From assembly GCA_900545935.1 (NCBI GenBank), contig URAP01000041.1, forward strand, positions 1-14,273: a stretch of 14,273 bases of DNA, read 5' to 3'. Both the position numbers and the translations under genes were made by a program. Shown piece after piece: positions 1 to 6,319 of this stretch; the stretch's first letter is position 1; every line of letters begins with the position of its first letter. The DNA is from an uncultured Eubacteriales bacterium (GTDB lineage Bacteria; Bacillota; Clostridia; Oscillospirales; CAG-272). Under the pieces are notes generated by a model. That model worked only from the letters and a program-made list of their open reading frames with translations, was not told where the DNA came from and made no database searches.

Positions 1-78
1 AAAAACCTGCGCATCCGCAAGACCATTCTCAACCACGAGAAGCGCATGAAGGCCGCCCACGGCAGCAAGAAAAAATAA
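1..78 (+). CDS. C-terminal tail of an unrecognised gene (partial)
   Basis: The frame is open from base 1 and ends with TAA at 76-78, giving the last 25 residues of a protein. The tail is very basic (many Lys and Arg, ending in three Lys) and 21 of 25 codons end in G or C, a choice often seen in well-expressed genes. A strong hairpin terminator follows 31 bases later, which supports this being the real end of a gene. I do not recognise the family from so short a piece; a nucleic-acid-binding or ribosome-associated protein is possible but is only a guess from charge. Confidence 0.6.
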   Translation, partial: KNLRIRKTILNHEKRMKAAHGSKKK

Positions 79-109
79 ACAAGAGGGCCTGCCCTGCAGG
101 ATTCTCTGC

Positions 110-145
110 CGGCGTGCCGAAAGCATCTTTTCGGCACGCCGTTTT
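110..145 (+). terminator. Rho-independent terminator after the first gene
   Basis: A perfect 13-bp stem pairs 110-122 (CGGCGTGCCGAAA) with 129-141 across a 6-base loop (123-128). A T run (142-145, then CTC) follows directly. It separates the upstream gene from feoAB, which has its own promoter 28 bases further on. Confidence 0.9.
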
Positions 146-172
146 CTCATTTCGGCAGCCTCTTTACTGCCA

Positions 173-201
173 TTGACGGGAAGAAAAAAACAGTGTACAA
201 T
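173..201 (+). promoter_or_regulatory. Sigma-A promoter of feoAB
   Basis: The -35 box is TTGACG (173-178) and the -10 box TACAAT (196-201), with an ideal 17-base spacer. Transcription would start near 208, leaving a leader of about 26 bases. The -10 box overlaps a small palindrome, TGTACA (194-199). I see no convincing Fur or DtxR/IdeR box, so iron control is expected from the family but is not shown here. Confidence 0.75.
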
Positions 202-233
202 GCAAAAAACGGATCGGCATGGAGTGATAAAAA

Positions 234-2585
234 ATGACACTGAATGAGATGAAAATCGGCAGCAGTGCTGTAATAACAGCAGTCGGCGGCGATGGAAGCC
301 TGCGGCAGCATTTTCTCGATATGGGTGTTATTCCGGGAGCGACGGTTACGCTTACGAAATACGCGCCTATGGGCGATCCTATGGAGCTGCGCATTCACGG
401 CTATGAGCTGACAATGCGTATAGACGATGCAAAAAAGGTGGAGATAAAGCCTTCGAACGGCGAACAGGACGAGACTCGCCCTGACTATGGCGACGGGCGG
501 CGCAGAGTCGAGCATCCCGGACTCGGTGAGGGCGGGCGATATCATGTGCCGCATACCGATCCGCTGCCGAAGGGGACTCCGCTTACCTTTGCGCTTGCAG
601 GGAATCAAAACTGCGGAAAAACCACTCTGTTTAATCAGCTGACCGGTTCAAATCAACATGTCGGAAATTTTCCCGGCGTTACGGTAGACCGCAAGAGCGG
701 CTCGATAAAAGGGCATCCGGATGCGAGCGTTACCGATCTGCCCGGCATATATTCGCTGTCGCCGTATACGAGCGAGGAGATAGTTTCGCGCCGCTTTATT
801 CTCGATGAAAAGCCGAGCGGAATAATAAATATCGTTGATGCGACCAATATCGAGCGAAATCTGTATCTTACGCTCCAGCTGATGGAGCTGGACGTTCCTA
901 TGGTGCTTGCGTTGAATATGATGGATGAGATGCGCGGCAGCGGCGGCTCGGTGCGTATTAACGAGATGGAGGAGCGGCTCGGGATACCGGTAATTCCGAT
1001 ATCGGCGAGCAAGAACGAGGGCGTTGACGAAGTCGTTCGGCATGCGCTCCATGTCGCGCAGAATCACGAGTGCCCCGGCAGAACGGATTTTTGTTCAAAG
1101 GATGAGAACGGCGGTGCGGTGCATCGCTGCCTGCACGGAATAATGCATCTTATCGAGGATCATGCCGCCGCTGCGAGTATTCCGGTGCGCTTTGCGGCAA
1201 GCAAGCTCGTCGAGGGAGATGCACGTATAGAGGCGGCGCTGAAGCTGAGCGAGAACGAGCGCGAGATGATAGAGCATATCATTGTGCAGATGGAAAGAGA
1301 GCGTGGGCTTGACCGTGCTGCTGCAATAGCCGATATGCGTTTTTCGTTTATTACCGCACTCTGCCGTGATACCGTTGTGCGTCCGCGTGAGAGTCGCGAG
1401 CACATTCGCAGCCGCAGGATAGACCGTGTGCTGACCGGACGTTTTACCGCTATTCCGATGTTTATTTTGATAATGGCTGCGATCTTCTATCTGACCTTCG
1501 GACTTATCGGAGCATATCTGCAGGAGCTGCTTGACGGAGGAATAACGGCACTTACATCGGTGGTCGATGCAGCGCTTACGCGTATAGGTGTGAGCAGTGT
1601 CATTCATTCGCTTATCGTAGACGGTATATTTGCGGGTGTCGGCAGCGTTCTCAGCTTTGTGCCGATAATAGTTATTCTGTTTTTCTTCCTGTCTATGTTA
1701 GAGGACAGCGGTTATATGGCACGAGTCGCATTTGTTACCGACAAGCTGCTGCGTAAGATAGGACTTTCCGGTCGCAGTATCGTTCCGATGCTGATAGGCT
1801 TCGGCTGCACCGTGCCGGGGGTTATGGCCAGCAGAACGCTGCCGTCCGACCGTGACCGTAAAATGACCGTGCTGCTCACACCTATGATGAGCTGTACCGC
1901 AAAGCTGCCTATCTACGGCTTTTTTGCTGCGGCATTTTTCCCGGATTACAGCTGGCTTGTCGTTTCGGGACTGTATCTGCTCGGTATTCTCGTAGGTATC
2001 CTGACAGCTCTTATTACAAAAAAGACGATGTTCCGCGGCGAGGCAGTCCCGTTTGTTATGGAGCTGCCGAACTATCGTATGCCGGGTGCGAAAAATGTCG
2101 GCAGGCTGCTGCTTGATAAGACAAAAGACTTTGTACGTCGTGCGTTTACCGTCATTTTTGTCGCGTCTGTGGTAATCTGGGCGCTTCGTACCTTTGATTT
2201 CCGCTTTGTCCCGGTCTCGGATGCCGGCGACAGCATGCTCGCTCGAATAGCCGGCTTTATATCGCCGATCTTCCGTCCGCTCGGCTTCGGCACATGGCAG
2301 ATAGTTACCGCGCTGTTTGCAGGCTTTATGGCGAAAGAGAGCGTTGTTTCTACGCTCTCGGTGCTGCTCTCGGGCGCAGCCGTCACCTCGATCATATCGC
2401 CGTCTGCGGCGCTTGCGCTGCTCGTCTTTTGCCTGCTCTATACGCCGTGCGTCGCTGCCGTTGCGGTCATTCGCCGCGAGCTCGGCAGAGGATGGGCTGC
2501 CGGCATCGTTGTGTGGCAGTGTACCGTCGCATGGATATTTGCAGCTTTGACAAAGCTGCTGTTTACTTATGCTTTTTCGCTTTAA
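234..2585 (+). CDS. feoB: FeoA-FeoB fusion, ferrous iron uptake GTPase/permease
   Basis: This 783-residue inner-membrane protein would import Fe2+. Residues 1-73 are a FeoA-type SH3-like domain. A charged, Gly/Arg-rich linker (about 74-115) joins it to FeoB. The G domain shows G1 GNQNCGKTT (123-131), G2 PGVTV (147-151), G3 DLPG (168-171), G4 NMMD (228-231) and G5 SASK (257-260). A helical, charged region (about 265-395) follows, then about 8-9 membrane helices from residue 403 with the FeoB gating motifs GCTVPG (524-529) and PMMSCTAKLP (550-559) and late cysteines C739 and C763. FeoA and FeoB are usually separate proteins of about 75 and 600-700 residues; the sum fits a clean fusion with no frame break. 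The start is set by GGAG at 221-224, nine bases upstream. It has its own promoter and appears monocistronic. FeoC is not visible. Confidence 0.97.
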   Translation: MTLNEMKIGSSAVITAVGGDGSLRQHFLDMGVIPGATVTLTKYAPMGDPMELRIHGYELTMRIDDAKKVEIKPSNGEQDETRPDYGDGRRRVEHPGLGEGGRYHVPHTDPLPKGTPLTFALAGNQNCGKTTLFNQLTGSNQHVGNFPGVTVDRKSGSIKGHPDASVTDLPGIYSLSPYTSEEIVSRRFILDEKPSGIINIVDATNIERNLYLTLQLMELDVPMVLALNMMDEMRGSGGSVRINEMEERLGIPVIPISASKNEGVDEVVRHALHVAQNHECPGRTDFCSKDENGGAVHRCLHGIMHLIEDHAAAASIPVRFAASKLVEGDARIEAALKLSENEREMIEHIIVQMERERGLDRAAAIADMRFSFITALCRDTVVRPRESREHIRSRRIDRVLTGRFTAIPMFILIMAAIFYLTFGLIGAYLQELLDGGITALTSVVDAALTRIGVSSVIHSLIVDGIFAGVGSVLSFVPIIVILFFFLSMLEDSGYMARVAFVTDKLLRKIGLSGRSIVPMLIGFGCTVPGVMASRTLPSDRDRKMTVLLTPMMSCTAKLPIYGFFAAAFFPDYSWLVVSGLYLLGILVGILTALITKKTMFRGEAVPFVMELPNYRMPGAKNVGRLLLDKTKDFVRRAFTVIFVASVVIWALRTFDFRFVPVSDAGDSMLARIAGFISPIFRPLGFGTWQIVTALFAGFMAKESVVSTLSVLLSGAAVTSIISPSAALALLVFCLLYTPCVAAVAVIRRELGRGWAAGIVVWQCTVAWIFAALTKLLFTYAFSL

Positions 2586-2663
2586 CAGTTTAGCCTCCAC
2601 GCTCTGATGTGGAAGAAACTGCAGGTGCCGCTCAGAACATTTTTACCTATCCTCAATCGAATT

Positions 2664-2700
2664 AAGTGGCTGTTAAAAACAAGTTTTTTAACAGCCACTT
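2664..2700. terminator. 16-bp perfect stem-loop after feoAB (possible terminator)
   Basis: 2664-2679 (AAGTGGCTGTTAAAAA) pairs perfectly with 2685-2700 around a 5-base loop. The hairpin sits 79 bases after the feoAB stop. The nearest downstream T run (2708-2713) is seven bases beyond the stem, so this is not a textbook intrinsic terminator. Termination or 3'-end protection of the feoAB mRNA is the simplest reading. Confidence 0.5.
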
Positions 2701-2723
2701 GCATGCGTTTTTTCGCTGTTCCG

Positions 2724-2766
2724 CTGCCGAAGCATTTTCGACAAAGAAAAATTACCGCTTCGGCAG
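2724..2766. repeat. 10-bp inverted repeat between feoAB and the metal-efflux operon
   Basis: CTGCCGAAGC (2724-2733) is repeated inverted at 2757-2766 with 23 bases between. There is no T run after it. It may add to transcription termination between the two units or be a cruciform; its role is unknown. Confidence 0.35.
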
Positions 2767-2844
2767 GGTCAGAATTACCGTACCTTCGCAAAAATCGCGA
2801 AAATATTATTGAAAAAATATTTTTGAAAAAATCGAAAAATACTA

Positions 2845-2873
2845 TTGACAAACGTCTCGCTGCGGTATATAAT
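2845..2873 (+). promoter_or_regulatory. Perfect consensus sigma-A promoter of the metal-efflux operon, with A-tract upstream element
   Basis: TTGACA (2845-2850) and TATAAT (2868-2873) both match consensus exactly at a 17-base spacing. The 55 bases upstream carry A-tracts near 2790, 2800, 2812, 2826 and 2835, including the duplicated TTGAAAAAAT (2809-2818 and 2823-2832). This looks like an UP element or bent DNA. So strong a promoter fits a gene set held off by a repressor. Confidence 0.9.
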
Positions 2874-2885
2874 ACAGTCAAACAA

Positions 2886-2909
2886 TTGAACAAATACTCA
2901 AATGTTCAA
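2886..2909 (+). promoter_or_regulatory. ArsR/SmtB-type operator
   Basis: The inverted pair TTGAACA (2886-2892) and TGTTCAA (2903-2909) lies just downstream of the expected transcription start (about 2880). The stretch TGAACA-N4-CTCA (2887-2900) also closely resembles the TGAACA-N4-TTCA core of known SmtB/CzrA/CadC operators. A repressor bound here would block promoter clearance. The likely ligand is the ArsR-family protein encoded last in this operon (5224-5538), making the circuit autoregulated. Confidence 0.7.
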
Positions 2910-2956
2910 AAGAACAGGCGGCGAGGCGGATGCCCGTCGGGAAAGGTGATATAGTT

Positions 2957-3175
2957 ATGAAAAAGACCTACAATATCGATGTTGACTGCGCGAACTGCGC
3001 GCTGCTTATGGAGGAGGCTGCGAAAAAGACCGAGGGGGTCAAGGATGCCTCTGTCAACTTCATGCTTCTCAAGATGGCGGTTGAGTTTGAGGACGGTGCG
3101 GACGAGCACAAGGTCATGAAGCAGGTGCTTCGCAACTGCCGCAAGGTTGAGGACGACTGCGATATAGAGCTGTAA
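2957..3175 (+). CDS. Small heavy-metal-associated (HMA) domain protein, metallochaperone-like
   Basis: This 72-residue cytoplasmic protein is a single HMA ferredoxin-like domain. Its metal site is the DCANC motif at residues 10-14 (cysteines C11 and C14), placed in the first loop as usual. The DCANCA wording is typical of HMA domains from Zn/Cd/Pb ATPases rather than copper ones, which usually have MxCxxC. An upstream in-frame ATG at 2930 exists, but the Shine-Dalgarno AAAGGTG (2942-2948), eight bases before 2957, favours the shorter form. It is the first gene of the efflux operon and probably stands in for the N-terminal metal-binding domain missing from the ATPase encoded 109 bases downstream. 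Whether it delivers metal to the pump or acts as a buffer is inference. Confidence 0.85.
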   Translation: MKKTYNIDVDCANCALLMEEAAKKTEGVKDASVNFMLLKMAVEFEDGADEHKVMKQVLRNCRKVEDDCDIEL

Positions 3176-3284
3176 GGGCTGCCGGCAGACCGGTATATCG
3201 CAGACAATCGGCGAAAGCTGCGCGCGGGGAGGCACGGTGCTGCTATCCTCGTCCTATATTACATAGTTTTGTGAGGAACGGACA

Positions 3285-5231
3285 ATGAACAAAAAACAGA
3301 AAAAGGTGCTTATCCGCATAATCATAACTGCGGTGCTGTTGGTCGCTCTAAAGCTGCTGATCGAGTTTTCGGTTCTGCCGGAAACGGGCATACCGACGCT
3401 CTGCATGTACCTAATACCGTATGTTGTTATCGGATATGACATCATCAAAAAAGCATTCAAGGGAATAATACACGGCAGACCGTTTGATGAAAATTTTCTC
3501 ATGACTGTCGCAACGATCGGCGCGATAGCGACCGGAGAATATTCCGAGAGCGCGGCGGTAATGCTCTTTTATCAGATAGGCGAGCTGTTCCAAAGCTATG
3601 CCGTAGGCAAGAGCCGCAAGAGCATCAGCACACTGATGGATATCCGCCCCGACTATGCATGGATCGACGGTGAAAACGGTGAGCAGGTGCAGGTAGACCC
3701 GTCAACCGTCGAGGTGGGAACGGTAATTACCGTCCGCCCCGGCGAGCGCGTGCCGATAGACGGCGTTATCGTCGGCGGTGCGAGTACGGTCGATACCGTT
3801 GCGCTAACGGGCGAGAGTGTGCCGAGCCGTGTCGGTGAAGGAGATAATGTTCTCTCCGGCTGCATAAATCTCTCCGGCGCACTGAAGATCAAGACCGAGA
3901 AGCAGTTTTCCGAATCCACCGCATCCAAGATACTTGAGCTTGCGGCTGATGCAGGAGCTAAGAAGTCTCGCTCCGAGGCGTTTATCTCGCGCTTTGCACG
4001 TATCTATACTCCCTGTATATGTATCGGCGCGCTTGCACTTGCGGTGCTCCCACCGGTTATCCGTCTGTTAATGGGCATGAGCGGCGACTGGAGCAGCTGG
4101 ATCTACCGCGCGCTTACCTTCCTTGTTATCAGCTGCCCGTGCGCTCTTGTTATCAGTATTCCGCTCACATTCTTTGCCGGCATCGGCAGTGCGGGTAAAT
4201 CGGGAATACTTGTCAAGGGCTCTGGCTACATGGAGATGCTCTCGCGCGTCCGTACTGTCGCATTCGATAAGACCGGTACAATGACCAAGGGCGTGTTTGA
4301 GGTTGCGGGCGTTCACCATTCACCGCTGTCGAGCGGTCAGCTTATCGAATATGCGGCGCTTGCCGAGGGCTATTCGGGACATCCGATCAGCCGCAGTCTG
4401 CAGAAGGCATATGGGAAAAAGGTTGATAACAGCCGCATATCAGACGTAACCGAGCTTGGCGGAAAAGGAATTACAGCTCTTGTTGACGGTGCAAGGGTAG
4501 CTGTCGGCAACGACAAGCTGATGCGCGAGCTCGGCATTGAATATCTCGAGTGCCATCATACCGGAACGGTCGTTCATGTCGCTCTCGAGGGCGAGTATGC
4601 AGGTCATATCCTTATCAAGGATGTAATCAAGCCCGATGCAAAGGAGGCTATCGCCGATCTCCATTCGCTCGGAGTCACCGATACGGTAATGCTCTCGGGC
4701 GATCGTGACGAGACGGCGAAGAAGGTCGGCGCAGAGCTCGGTATCGGCAGAACGATAGGTTCGCTCATGCCCGCCGACAAGGTCGGAGTCGTAGAGAATA
4801 TGCTTGGCAAGAACGGTGCGGTTGCTTTTGTCGGCGACGGAATAAACGACGCTCCCGTGCTTGCCCGCGCGGATGTGGGTATCGCCATGGGCGCGCTCGG
4901 CTCGGATGCGGCTATCGAGGCTGCTGATGTCGTTATCATGAATGACAGCCCACGCGGTATCGCCAAGGCAATTAGAATATCCCGCAAATGTATGCGTATA
5001 GTATATGAAAATATCACGTTTGCCATAGCGGTTAAGCTCATCTGCCTTGTGCTCGGTGCGATCGGATACGCAGATATGTGGCTTGCGGTATTCGCAGATG
5101 TCGGAGTTATGGTCATTGCCGTACTCAATGCGATACGTGCCCTGCATGATGGCAGGCATGCGGAAAAGCATGCTGCGGCGGCATCCGATACTGCCGCTCC
5201 CGACATAAGAACTGAGGCACGCCATGTGTGA
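3285..5231 (+). CDS. zntA: P1B-type ATPase exporting Zn2+/Cd2+/Pb2+
   Basis: This 648-residue membrane pump would use ATP to export divalent soft metals. Motifs in order: two N-terminal helices (about 9-56), two more (about 70-106), actuator TGES (175-178), the metal-site CPC (284-286) in the sixth helix, phosphorylation DKTGT (D328), HP (366-367) in the nucleotide-binding domain, GDGIND (517-522), and two last helices. K584 and D605 (in ADVGVM) sit where E. coli ZntA has its conserved Lys693 and Asp714, which points to the zinc/cadmium group rather than copper. The protein lacks an N-terminal HMA domain, unlike typical CadA/ZntA of about 700-730 residues; a separate HMA gene lies upstream. 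The C-terminal tail (619-648) has four His. GAGG at 3273-3276 sets the start. The gene overlaps the regulator by eight bases. Zn versus Cd cannot be decided from sequence, and cadA would be an equally fair name. Confidence 0.93.
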   Translation: MNKKQKKVLIRIIITAVLLVALKLLIEFSVLPETGIPTLCMYLIPYVVIGYDIIKKAFKGIIHGRPFDENFLMTVATIGAIATGEYSESAAVMLFYQIGELFQSYAVGKSRKSISTLMDIRPDYAWIDGENGEQVQVDPSTVEVGTVITVRPGERVPIDGVIVGGASTVDTVALTGESVPSRVGEGDNVLSGCINLSGALKIKTEKQFSESTASKILELAADAGAKKSRSEAFISRFARIYTPCICIGALALAVLPPVIRLLMGMSGDWSSWIYRALTFLVISCPCALVISIPLTFFAGIGSAGKSGILVKGSGYMEMLSRVRTVAFDKTGTMTKGVFEVAGVHHSPLSSGQLIEYAALAEGYSGHPISRSLQKAYGKKVDNSRISDVTELGGKGITALVDGARVAVGNDKLMRELGIEYLECHHTGTVVHVALEGEYAGHILIKDVIKPDAKEAIADLHSLGVTDTVMLSGDRDETAKKVGAELGIGRTIGSLMPADKVGVVENMLGKNGAVAFVGDGINDAPVLARADVGIAMGALGSDAAIEAADVVIMNDSPRGIAKAIRISRKCMRIVYENITFAIAVKLICLVLGAIGYADMWLAVFADVGVMVIAVLNAIRALHDGRHAEKHAAAASDTAAPDIRTEARHV

Positions 5232-5538
5232 AAACAAAACGGATATGCCCGCGCCGAGCGCGGAGCAGCTGTGCGACCTTGCCGAGCTGTTTAAGGTTTT
5301 CGGCGACTCGACGCGAATACGCATACTCTGTGCGCTGATAGGCGGGGAGCTGTGTGTCGGAGAGATCGCCGCAATGCTCGAAATGACCTCGTCCGCCGTG
5401 TCTCATCAGCTGGCTATACTGCGCCGAAATAAGCTGATAGGCAGCCGACGCGAGGGAAAGTCGATATTCTACTCGCTCGCCGACGGACATGTAAGAACCG
5501 TGCTCAGCCAGGGACTCGAGCACTTGACCGAGAAATGA
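5224..5538 (+). CDS. ArsR/SmtB-family metal-sensing repressor
   Basis: This 104-residue winged-helix dimeric repressor is expected to leave DNA when it binds metal. The recognition region is SSAVSHQLAILRRNKLI (56-72), followed by the beta wing RREGKSIFYSL. The alpha5 zinc site is complete: D87, H89, then H100 and E103, the exact D-x-H-(x10)-H-x2-E spacing of cyanobacterial SmtB. The ELCVGEIA stretch carries C44, at the position of SmtB Cys61, but lacks the second Cys of the ELCVC alpha3 site of ArsR/CadC, so zinc sensing is favoured over cadmium/lead or arsenic. The ATG lies inside the end of the ATPase gene (overlap ATGTGTGA) with GAGG at 5214-5217, indicating coupled translation. Placing the regulator last in the operon it controls gives feedback through the operator at 2886-2909. 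Confidence 0.92.
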   Translation: MCENKTDMPAPSAEQLCDLAELFKVFGDSTRIRILCALIGGELCVGEIAAMLEMTSSAVSHQLAILRRNKLIGSRREGKSIFYSLADGHVRTVLSQGLEHLTEK

Positions 5539-5600
5539 CGCCGAGGCGCGGTATGCTGCCGATAGAATATTCAAATAATGGTATAAGCTATACCGATACG

Positions 5601-5643
5601 AAAACCGCCTCCTCCGCGCATGATAGCGGCAGGGGCGGTTTTT
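5601..5643 (+). terminator. Rho-independent terminator of the metal-efflux operon
   Basis: AAAACCGCC (5601-5609) pairs with GGCGGTTTT (5634-5642), and an inner CCGC/GCGG pair extends the stem. The right arm ends in a run of five T (5639-5643). It lies 62 bases after the regulator stop. A short palindrome GGTATA-AGC-TATACC (5580-5594) precedes it and has no clear role. Confidence 0.85.
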
Positions 5644-5716
5644 GATACTTGCTGTAAGACCGCAAAATTGCATTTGTGTAGACGGGTAGCGTTACCAACT
5701 TAGGTAAGATACATTA

Positions 5717-6060
5717 TAGAATTAAGTTGATAATACATACTGAAAGGCTTGCGCGTGTCTGCCTCCCCCGTGTAGGGGGGTAGGTACTCATTGAGCCGCA
5801 TAGCGGCTCAATCGACGGAGGGGCTGTTGGAGACTAAAAAGTCTGCTACCAAATCTCAAGTTCGTGACAACTTTTCTGCCATATTAAATTTGATGTTTTT
5901 CGCTGTTTTTTGTATGGCAGAAAACTTGTCACGAACCAAATTTGATTAAAGTTTCCTCAGTTCCCAACAGCCCCTCCGCTTCGCTGCGCTCAGCACCTCC
6001 CCTTACACAGGGGAGGCTTTCGTGTGCGACTTTCCCGTATGCATTATCAACCTAATTTTA
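5717..6060. mobile_element. MITE-like element of nested palindromes, 344 bp, non-coding
   Basis: The ends are imperfect terminal inverted repeats: 5717-5740 against the reverse complement of 6037-6060 match at 21 of 24 positions. Inside, two head-to-head units share the pattern GCCTCCCC-GTGTA-GGGG ... CGGAGGGGCTGTTGG. The exact 15-bp arms are at 5816-5830 and 5964-5978, and the hairpins at 5762-5784 and 5996-6016. Each unit has its own variable central stem, for example ATTGAGCCGC-ATA-GCGGCTCAAT (5790-5812). In the centre is a large hairpin (5861-5935). There is no reading frame of note. The structure suits a non-autonomous element moved in trans or a family of extragenic palindromes; no clear target-site duplication is visible. 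Confidence 0.7.
5861..5935. repeat. Central 23-bp inverted repeat (large hairpin) of the MITE-like element
   Basis: Arms 5861-5883 and 5913-5935 are reverse complements with a single mismatch. The outer part is TTCGTGACAA and the inner part TTTTCTGCCATA. The loop is 29 bases (5884-5912) and AT-rich. It sits inside the two GGAGGGG units, so the whole element can fold as one long cruciform with this hairpin at its tip. Confidence 0.85.
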
Positions 6061-6100
6061 GACAGACCGAGATATAGCAAAATCCAAGTCGGTCCCGTTG

Positions 6101-6185
6101 CCCCCTACACATATTAAACCGCGCAGCGGTTTAATGAGGGAGGCTTTCACGTGCGCAGCCGAGTTGACATTATCGACTTGATTTT
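6101..6185. repeat. Partial second copy of the extragenic palindrome family
   Basis: CCCCCTACAC (6101-6110) and GAGGGAGGC (6136-6144) flank the stem ATTAAACCGC-GCA-GCGGTTTAAT (6113-6135). The following bases (GGAGGCTTTC then GTGCGC, and CATTATCGACTTGATTTT to 6185) resemble the right end of the neighbouring 344-bp element (CATTATCAACCTAATTTT at 6042-6059). The left half of this copy is missing or too decayed to recognise. Confidence 0.6.
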
Positions 6186-6193
6186 CCTTGAAT
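6164..6193 (+). promoter_or_regulatory. Candidate promoter for the amino-acid transporter genes
   Basis: TTGACA (6164-6169) is a perfect -35 box. Eighteen bases later comes TTGAAT (6188-6193), a 4-of-6 match to the -10 box. The -35 box lies within the end of the partial repeat, so the repeat may supply part of the promoter. A second -10-like TATACT at 6237-6242 lacks any -35 partner. This is a weak prediction. Confidence 0.3.
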
Positions 6194-6242
6194 TTCAGCC
6201 CATCGTGCAAAGCCCTATCGGACTGAGCCCATTCTTTATACT

Positions 6243-6286
6243 CAGATGCGCAGCGGCGTTAATGTCCGCTGCTTGACTCGCATCTG
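6243..6286 (+). other. Stem-loop in the leader of the ABC transporter genes
   Basis: CAGATGCG (6243-6250) pairs with CGCATCTG (6279-6286). Stacked inside it, CAGCGG (6251-6256) pairs with CCGCTG (6266-6271) around a 9-base loop, with a 7-base bulge (6272-6278) on one side. It ends 24 bases before the Shine-Dalgarno GGAG of the permease. No T run follows, so it is not a terminator; an mRNA structure or protein site in the leader is possible. It matches no riboswitch I can name. Confidence 0.5.
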
Positions 6287-6319
6287 CAGAAATCACACGG
6301 CAGACACATAGGAGACAAA

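Noticed and set aside
173..233. Fur or DtxR/IdeR box in the feoAB promoter
   Set aside because: Only a 6-bp palindrome TGTACA overlaps the -10 box; nothing close to a 19-bp consensus is visible.
1698..2600. 300-codon open frame on the - strand inside feoAB
   Set aside because: It is antisense to a strongly conserved membrane domain; its low-complexity, charge-rich product is typical of a shadow frame.
2607..2954. 115-codon open frame on the + strand between feoAB and the HMA gene
   Set aside because: It runs through the stem-loop, the A-tract region, the consensus promoter and the operator, has no ribosome site, and its product resembles nothing known.
5566..5579. Second ArsR-type operator after the regulator gene (ATATTCAAATAAT)
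   Set aside because: Only a half-site; no inverted partner and no promoter next to it.
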